Origin: Streptomyces sp. NRRL S-455
Lineage (GTDB): Bacteria; Actinomycetota; Actinomycetes; Streptomycetales; Streptomycetaceae
Direction: 5' to 3'
Assembly: GCF_000717875.1 (NCBI RefSeq)
Contig: NZ_JOCT01000017.1
Location: forward strand, 1 to 64,000
DNA: 64,000 nucleotides
Shown piece by piece: positions 58,855 to 64,000 of this stretch. Each line of letters begins with the position of its first letter. Positions within the stretch are counted from its first letter, which is position 1. The notes under the pieces are model-generated. The model was not told the DNA's origin and ran no database searches. It worked only from the letters and a program-made list of their open reading frames with translations. The position numbers and the translations under genes were made by a program.

Positions 58855-61536
58855 ATGACGGAGGTACGGCCCACGGCCGCCTCGGCCTCCCTGTGGGAGC
58901 GTGACGAGGAAGTCTCCGCCGTCACGCGGGCGCTCGACAGCCTGTGCGCGGACCGCTCCTCGTCCGGCGGGCTGCTCGTCTTCCGGGGCGAGGCAGGACT
59001 CGGCAAGACCGCGCTGCTGGCCGAAATCCGCCGCATCGCCGAGGCCCGCGGCTGCACGGTCTGGTCGGCACGCGGAGGCGAGACCCTCAGGTCGGTCCCC
59101 TTCAACGTGGTACGGCAGTTACTGCAGCCGGCACTGGTGTCCATGCTGCCCGAGGAGGCACGCGAGTACCTCGGCGACTGGTACGACATCGCCGGCCCCG
59201 CCCTCGGCATCGCAGACCCCGGTGACCGGCAGGCCGACCCGCAGGGTGTGTGCGACGGCCTGGTCGCCGCGGTGCGCCGCCTCTCCCGCCGGGACTGGCC
59301 GCTGGTGCTGCTCATCGACGACGCCCACTGGGCCGACCAGGAGACCCTGCACTGGCTCGCGGCGTTCGCCGAGCGACTCGACGAGACGTCCGTCCTGGTC
59401 GTGGTCACCCGCCGCCCGGACGAGGTCCCCGGCGCGAGCGCCCGCCACCTCGACACCGTCGCCGCCGCCGCGAACGGCCCCGCCACCACGCTGAACGCCC
59501 TCACCCCGGACGCCACGGCCGGACTCACCCGCGCCGCCCTCGGCAGGCACGCCGACGCCGCGTTCTGCCGCGAGGTCTGGGCCGTCACCGCCGGCAACCC
59601 CTACGACACCGTCGAACTCCTCGCCAAGGTGCGGGACAGTGAGCTCGAACCGGTCGAGGCCCGGGCCGGCGAACTGCGCGAGCTGAACCGCTCGGCCCGC
59701 GGCGGCGGCCTCGTCGCCCGCCTGGAGGAACTCGGCATCGACGCCACACGGTTCGCCTGGGCCGCCGCCATCCTCGGCACCGGCATCTCCGTCGACCTGG
59801 TCGCCAAGCTCGCCACCCTGAAACCCGACGCCGCCCGCCGCTGCGCCGAACTGCTGCGCACCGCCCGCATCCTCACCGCGTCCGACCCCGCGACCGGCCG
59901 CGGCGGCGACGGCGACCTGGAGTTCGTCCACCCGCTCATCGCCACCGCCGTCTACGACTCCATCCCCGACGCCCTGCGCACCGCCATGCACGGCATCGCC
60001 GCCCGGATCGTCACCGACGAGGGGCACGGCGCCGCGGCCGCCGCCCGTCACCTCATCGAGGTCCACCCCGACGACGACGAGGAACTCGTCGGGCAACTGC
60101 GCGAGGCCGCCCGCGAGCACCTCGCCGTCGGCGCGCCCGACGCGGCCCGCCGCTGCCTGGAGCGCGCCCTGAAGGAACCGCCCCGGCCCGAGTCCCACCC
60201 GCACGTCCTGTACGAACTGGCCGAAGCGACCTTCCTGACCGCGCCCGCCCGCACCATCGGCCATCTGCGGACCGCGCTCGGCATGCCCGGACTCGACGGC
60301 GACCAGCGGGTGGACGCCGTCTTCCGGCTCTCCCAGGCACTGCTCCACAACGACCAGCTGGAGGAGGCCGTCCGCACGGTCGAGGCGGAGGCCGCCCGGC
60401 TCCCGGCCGGGCCCGCCCGGATGCGGCTGCAGGCCGTGCACTTCATGTGGGAGGGCATACACGCCGGCGAGGCCACCTCACCCGACCGCTCCCGGCGGCT
60501 CGCCGACCTCGCGAGCACCTGCACCGGCCGGGACAACTCCGAACGCGCCCTGCTCATCCTGCGCGGCTTCGACGCCCTGATGCACGGCGAGAACGCCGAG
60601 GAGGTCACCGAGGCGTGCGACCGCGCCCTCGTCAACGGCCGCCTCGCCCCCGGGCTCGGCTGGACCGACACCGAGTGGGGTATCGAACTGCTGCTGATGC
60701 TGGCCAACGCGTACGGGTTCACCGACCGCCTCGACCGAGCCGAGGCTCTCTACAACGAAGCCCTGCGTTCCTACGAGACCGCCGGCTGGAGCGGCGGCCA
60801 CCTCGCCCTGGCCCACGCCTACGTGGGGCTCGGGCACCGCAGGCGGGGGCGCCTCAAGGAAGCGGAGGCGTCCCTGCGCGAGTCGCTGCGGCTCGCCGAG
60901 CGCGTCGGCCGCGGTCTGCCCCTGTACTGGACCGCGACCTGCAACCTCGTCGACACGCTGCTCGCCCGCGGCCGCGTCGAGGAGGCCTGGGAGGTCGCCG
61001 AACGGCACGGCTTCGCCCCGCCCTACCCTTCCACCATCGTCCTGCCCGACCCGCGCTCGGTCCGCGGCCGGCTGCTGATCGCCGTCGGCCGCACCAAGGA
61101 CGGCATCAACGAACTGGAGGCCGCCGAGAAGGCGGCGGCGGCGCGCGGCCACCACAATCCCGTGCTCGTCCCCTGGGCCGCCGATCTGGCCCGGGCCCTC
61201 AGCACCGAGGACCCGGCCCGCGCCGCCCGCCTCGCCGTCGACGTCCGCCGCCGGGCCGAGCGCTTCGGCACGGACACCGCGATAGGCGAGGCCCTGCGCT
61301 GCGCCGCCGCCCTGGAGACCGGCCAGCGCGCCGTCCGGCTCGCCGCCCAGGCCGTCACCTACCTGGAGGCCTCGCCCTGCCAGTACGAACACGCGGCGGC
61401 CCGCGTCGAGTACGGCGTCGCCGCACGTTCGGTGCCCGACCTCGAGCGCGGCCTGGACCTGGCGGTCTCGTGCGGCGCGGACGGCCTGGCGGCCCGGGCA
61501 CGGGCCGAACTGAAGACGGACGTGGGGCTGCGCTGA
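58855..61536 (+). CDS. LAL-type AAA ATPase/TPR protein lacking a LuxR DNA-binding domain
   Basis: An 893-aa STAND-type ATPase. Walker A is GEAGLGKTALLAEIRR (about residue 45), Walker B is LVLLIDDAHWADQETLHWLA, followed by helical winged-helix and TPR-like repeats (AEALYNEALRSYETAGWSGG, LGHRRRGRLKEAEASLRESL). LAL regulators normally continue into a LuxR helix-turn-helix after the sequence that here ends ARARAELKTDVGLR. The stop occurs exactly where that domain would begin and I see no remnant downstream. It may act without DNA binding or with a partner. ATG 58855 has GGGGAGGT 7 nt upstream. Confidence 0.88.
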   Translation: MTEVRPTAASASLWERDEEVSAVTRALDSLCADRSSSGGLLVFRGEAGLGKTALLAEIRRIAEARGCTVWSARGGETLRSVPFNVVRQLLQPALVSMLPEEAREYLGDWYDIAGPALGIADPGDRQADPQGVCDGLVAAVRRLSRRDWPLVLLIDDAHWADQETLHWLAAFAERLDETSVLVVVTRRPDEVPGASARHLDTVAAAANGPATTLNALTPDATAGLTRAALGRHADAAFCREVWAVTAGNPYDTVELLAKVRDSELEPVEARAGELRELNRSARGGGLVARLEELGIDATRFAWAAAILGTGISVDLVAKLATLKPDAARRCAELLRTARILTASDPATGRGGDGDLEFVHPLIATAVYDSIPDALRTAMHGIAARIVTDEGHGAAAAARHLIEVHPDDDEELVGQLREAAREHLAVGAPDAARRCLERALKEPPRPESHPHVLYELAEATFLTAPARTIGHLRTALGMPGLDGDQRVDAVFRLSQALLHNDQLEEAVRTVEAEAARLPAGPARMRLQAVHFMWEGIHAGEATSPDRSRRLADLASTCTGRDNSERALLILRGFDALMHGENAEEVTEACDRALVNGRLAPGLGWTDTEWGIELLLMLANAYGFTDRLDRAEALYNEALRSYETAGWSGGHLALAHAYVGLGHRRRGRLKEAEASLRESLRLAERVGRGLPLYWTATCNLVDTLLARGRVEEAWEVAERHGFAPPYPSTIVLPDPRSVRGRLLIAVGRTKDGINELEAAEKAAAARGHHNPVLVPWAADLARALSTEDPARAARLAVDVRRRAERFGTDTAIGEALRCAAALETGQRAVRLAAQAVTYLEASPCQYEHAAARVEYGVAARSVPDLERGLDLAVSCGADGLAARARAELKTDVGLR

Positions 61537-61720
61537 GCGCGGCCCGGCCGGCTCCCCGTGTCCGCGACGACAGCGGTCCGGAACCGGATCCGCGCCGGCC
61601 GGTCGGTCACCGCGGCCGGTTTCAGACGCGTTGAAGCCGCCCGGCCGGGGCAGTGAAAAGTGCGCGGTCACAGCGCGGGGCGCTGCCGCGGCGAGCGCAG
61701 CCGCGCCGCTTCCCCCGCAC

Positions 61721-61747
61721 CGACTGGCCGGTCACCGCGGCCAGTCG
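61721..61747. terminator. Bidirectional hairpin between convergent genes
   Basis: CGACTGGCC (61721-61729) and GGCCAGTCG (61739-61747) form a perfect 9-bp stem with a 9-nt loop. It lies in the 387-bp gap between the convergent LAL-type ATPase and pcaDC-fusion genes and could terminate both. The rest of that gap shows no gene. Confidence 0.7.
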
Positions 61748-61923
61748 CGGCCGCACACCCGGGTCGTACGCCGCCGGGTGTGCCCCTGCCCCGCCCGTGT
61801 CCCGTCGTAGAAGCGGCCGGTTCCCACGCCCCGCGTGGCCAGGGCCGGCACACCCGCCGCGCCGTCGGCGAGCCACGCCGTGGGTGCCCGGGCGCGCCAC
61901 CGCCGAGGCGATGACCAGCGGGG

Positions 61924-63045
61924 TCACCCTGGCGCGCCGTCCTCTTCGGCCAGCACCCGCTGGGCCGTCGCGAACGCCGAGTTCGCCGCCGGCACCCCGC
62001 AGTACACCGCCGTCTGGAGCAGCACCGCGCCGATCTCCTCCGGTGTGAGCCCGTTGCGGCGGGCCGCGCGGACGTGCATGGCCAGCTCGTCGTAGTGGCC
62101 GTGCGCGACCAGCGCGGTGAGGGTGATCATGCTGCGTTCGCGACGGGACAGCGTAGGGTCGGTCCAGATCTCGCCCCAGGCGTAGCGCGAGATGAAGTCC
62201 TGGAATCGCGCGGTGAAGGGGGTCTGCCGGGCCTGCGCCCGGTCGACGTGCGCATCGCCGAGCACCTCGCGCCGCACCTCCATCCCCCGCCCCGCGGGCC
62301 CGCCGAAGTGTGCCCGCAGCGCGGTCAGCACCGCCTCCGGGCACTGCGCGGGAGCCAGGTGCGAGGCACCCGGGATCTCCACGAGTGCCGCGCCCGGCAC
62401 CGCGTCGGCGATCTCCCGCAGGTGTGCGGGCGGCGTCGCCGGATCGTCACGGCCGGCGACCAGCAGGGTCGGTACGGCGATCCCGGTCAGCCGGTCCCGC
62501 AGATCGAACGCGGCGAGCGCGTCACAGCAGGCGGCGTAGGCGTCCGGGTCGGCGTCCCGGTGGTCCTGAACGAGTTCCGGCACGGTGAAGCCGGACGTGA
62601 ACCAGCGGGCGTCGGCGTTCTCCGCCAGCCCGGCAAGACCTTCCCGCCGCACCAGCGCCGCCCGCTCCTCCCAGGGCTTCGCCCCGTTGAAGTGTGCCGA
62701 GGAGCAGATCACGGCCAGCGAGGACAGCCGCTCGGGATGCCGGACCGCGAGATGCAGCCCCACGGCCCCGCCCAGCGACACACCGGCGTACGCGAACCGC
62801 TCGATGCCGAGCGAGTCGGCGAGCGCCAGCACCAGCCCGGCGAGGTCACCGACGGTCGCGCCCGCCTCGATGAGACCGGCCGCCGAACCCCCGTGTCCCG
62901 GAAGATCCCAGCGGACCACCCGATGGGTGGCCGACAGTTCGGGTGCCACCTTGTCCCACAGGGCGTACGACGTGCCGAGTGAGGGGCCCAGCAGCAGCGG
63001 GGGCGCGGAGGCGGGCCCTTCGGCACGGTGGTTGAGGAGTGTCAA
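61924..63045 (-). CDS. pcaL: Fused 3-oxoadipate enol-lactonase / 4-carboxymuconolactone decarboxylase (PcaD-PcaC)
   Basis: A 373-aa bifunctional enzyme. The N-terminal alpha/beta hydrolase has the nucleophile elbow GVSLGG, the acid in AGRDDPATPP and the His in GASHLAPAQCP, matching PcaD. The C-terminal ~120 residues match PcaC/AhpD-like decarboxylases (RYAWGEIWTDPTLSRRERSM, ALVAHGHYDELAMHVRAARR). Together they convert carboxymuconolactone via the enol-lactone to 3-oxoadipate in the beta-ketoadipate pathway. The TTG at 63045 overlaps the pcaB stop by 4 bp (TTGA). Confidence 0.93.
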   Translation of the reverse strand: MTLLNHRAEGPASAPPLLLGPSLGTSYALWDKVAPELSATHRVVRWDLPGHGGSAAGLIEAGATVGDLAGLVLALADSLGIERFAYAGVSLGGAVGLHLAVRHPERLSSLAVICSSAHFNGAKPWEERAALVRREGLAGLAENADARWFTSGFTVPELVQDHRDADPDAYAACCDALAAFDLRDRLTGIAVPTLLVAGRDDPATPPAHLREIADAVPGAALVEIPGASHLAPAQCPEAVLTALRAHFGGPAGRGMEVRREVLGDAHVDRAQARQTPFTARFQDFISRYAWGEIWTDPTLSRRERSMITLTALVAHGHYDELAMHVRAARRNGLTPEEIGAVLLQTAVYCGVPAANSAFATAQRVLAEEDGAPG

Positions 63046-64000
63046 CGTCGCTCCAGAGCACGGTCGGTGAGGGCTCCGGCGGAGCCGGTGTAGTGGGTGG
63101 GGTCGAGGTCGGCGTCCGCCAGCTCCGGCGCCTCGGAAAGCTGCCGCTCCTCGGAGGCCAGCCTGGAGAGCAGTTCCTTGGCGCGGGCCCGGCCCAGCAC
63201 CGGGGCCAGTTCGGCGGACAGCCGCTCGGAGACGATCAGCCCGCCGGTCAGATCCAGGTGTTCGCGCATGGCCTCCGGCCGGACCCGCAGTCCCTCGGCC
63301 AGGCCGGCGGCATCCCGGGCGGCCCCGCCGACCAGCCGCAGCAGGTCCCTCAGCGGCTCCCACTCCGCGTGCCAGGCCCCGGCAGGCCGCTCGTCCTCCG
63401 CGGCCAGCGATCCGTACAGCATGGCCGCGAGCTGGGGCGCCCGCCGGGCCGCGGCGGCGATGAGGGTGGACCGTACGGGGTTGGACTTGTGCGGCATCGC
63501 GGAGGAGCCCCCGCCGCTGCCCTCAACGACCTCGGCGATCTCGGTGCGGGAGAGGGTGAGGACGTCCACGGCGACCTTGCCCAGCGCGCCGGCGGTGAAG
63601 GCGAGGCACCCCGCGAGATCGGCGACCGGCGTGCGCAGGGTGTGCCAGGGCAGGTCGGGCGCCCGTAGACCGAGTTCACGGGCGTACGCCCACGGCAGCT
63701 CTGCCGGATCGCTCGCGCCGTACGCGCCGAAGGCCGCCAATGTCCCCGCCGCGCCCCCCAGTTGGACGGGCAGTGCGTCCCGCACGGCCGTCACCCGGTC
63801 CCGTGCGTCGAGGACCAGCGACCGCCACCCTGCGGCCTTCAGCCCGAACGTCGTGGGTACGGCGTGCTGGGTGAGGGTCCGCCCCGGCATCACGGTGTCG
63901 CGGTGTTCGGCGGCGAGGGCGGCCAGCGCCCGCTCCGTGCGGCCGAGATCGTCGAGGATCGGGCCAAGCGTGCGCACGGCGACCAGCATCGTCGCCGTGT
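63042..64000 (-). CDS. pcaB: 3-carboxy-cis,cis-muconate cycloisomerase PcaB (partial, runs off the window)
   Basis: At least 319 C-terminal residues of a fumarase/aspartase-superfamily enzyme. The superfamily signature GSSAMPHKSNPVRS is present, with the preceding VVEGSGG loop, and RTLTQHAVPTTFGLKAAGW is the conserved substrate-binding region. The start lies beyond the right edge; the frame is open to base 64000. It catalyses lactonisation of 3-carboxymuconate in protocatechuate degradation and is translationally coupled to the PcaD-PcaC fusion. Confidence 0.93.
   Translation of the reverse strand, partial: TATMLVAVRTLGPILDDLGRTERALAALAAEHRDTVMPGRTLTQHAVPTTFGLKAAGWRSLVLDARDRVTAVRDALPVQLGGAAGTLAAFGAYGASDPAELPWAYARELGLRAPDLPWHTLRTPVADLAGCLAFTAGALGKVAVDVLTLSRTEIAEVVEGSGGGSSAMPHKSNPVRSTLIAAAARRAPQLAAMLYGSLAAEDERPAGAWHAEWEPLRDLLRLVGGAARDAAGLAEGLRVRPEAMREHLDLTGGLIVSERLSAELAPVLGRARAKELLSRLASEERQLSEAPELADADLDPTHYTGSAGALTDRALERR

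Overview
The window is high-GC actinobacterial DNA. It has strong third-position GC bias, many ATGA/GTGA translational overlaps, a conservon (cvnABCD), a LAL-type ATPase, a Tat-exported phospholipase C and DUF2510/GH43 genes, all of which point to a Streptomyces chromosome. I saw no rRNA, tRNA, IS element, phage gene or CRISPR array.

Left flank (1-10 kb): the end of a hydroxyproline/proline-type amino-acid catabolic operon (oxidoreductase, DapA-family lyase, proline-racemase-family epimerase, GntR regulator). It converges on an SsuABC-like importer operon. Next to that is a small Rieske oxygenase operon (oxygenase, 64-aa protein, ferredoxin reductase).

Centre (10-44 kb): a very large organosulfur scavenging island. 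It holds seven luciferase-like FMN monooxygenases (including SfnG- and SsuD-like enzymes), two near-duplicate FMN reductases, two intact acyl-CoA-dehydrogenase-fold (SfnB/DszC-like) enzymes and a fragment of a third. Uptake is covered by two sulfonate-type ABC importers and one cystine-type ABC importer with a divergent extra permease. A rhodanese, a TauE/SafE permease, an Rrf2 regulator with no cysteines and a LysR regulator complete it. The operon at 18.7-28.4 kb resembles the Bacillus subtilis ytmI operon (GNAT, Tcy importer, CmoO/CmoJ monooxygenases), which degrades S-substituted cysteines.

The most interesting signal is six short ORFs encoding peptides with a shared R-R-x-H-[IV]-D-[LF] core. 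Five of them end in a cysteine-containing tail. Each stands in front of a separate sulfur operon on either strand. Three have a TTGAC-N18-(-10) promoter placed only 6-7 nt upstream of the ATG, which predicts leaderless transcripts. Most are followed by hairpins. Upstream of three leaders lies an exact CCTA-N9-TAGG dyad. I infer a cysteine-sensing leader-peptide regulon combined with a common transcription factor.

The island also carries scars of deletion and decay. They are a TauD C-terminal fragment, a frameshifted XRE regulator, a HEAT fragment, a methyltransferase fragment and a chimeric gene. The chimera joins the signal peptide of a binding protein in frame to the C-terminal half of an acyl-CoA dehydrogenase.

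Right flank (45-64 kb): an orphan sugar-type binding protein, the conservon, a GH43 glycosidase with operator-like palindromes, an MHS-family transporter, the phospholipase C, a DUF2510 protein with a collagen-like stretch, a LAL-type ATPase lacking its LuxR domain, and the start of a beta-ketoadipate (pca) operon that leaves the window.
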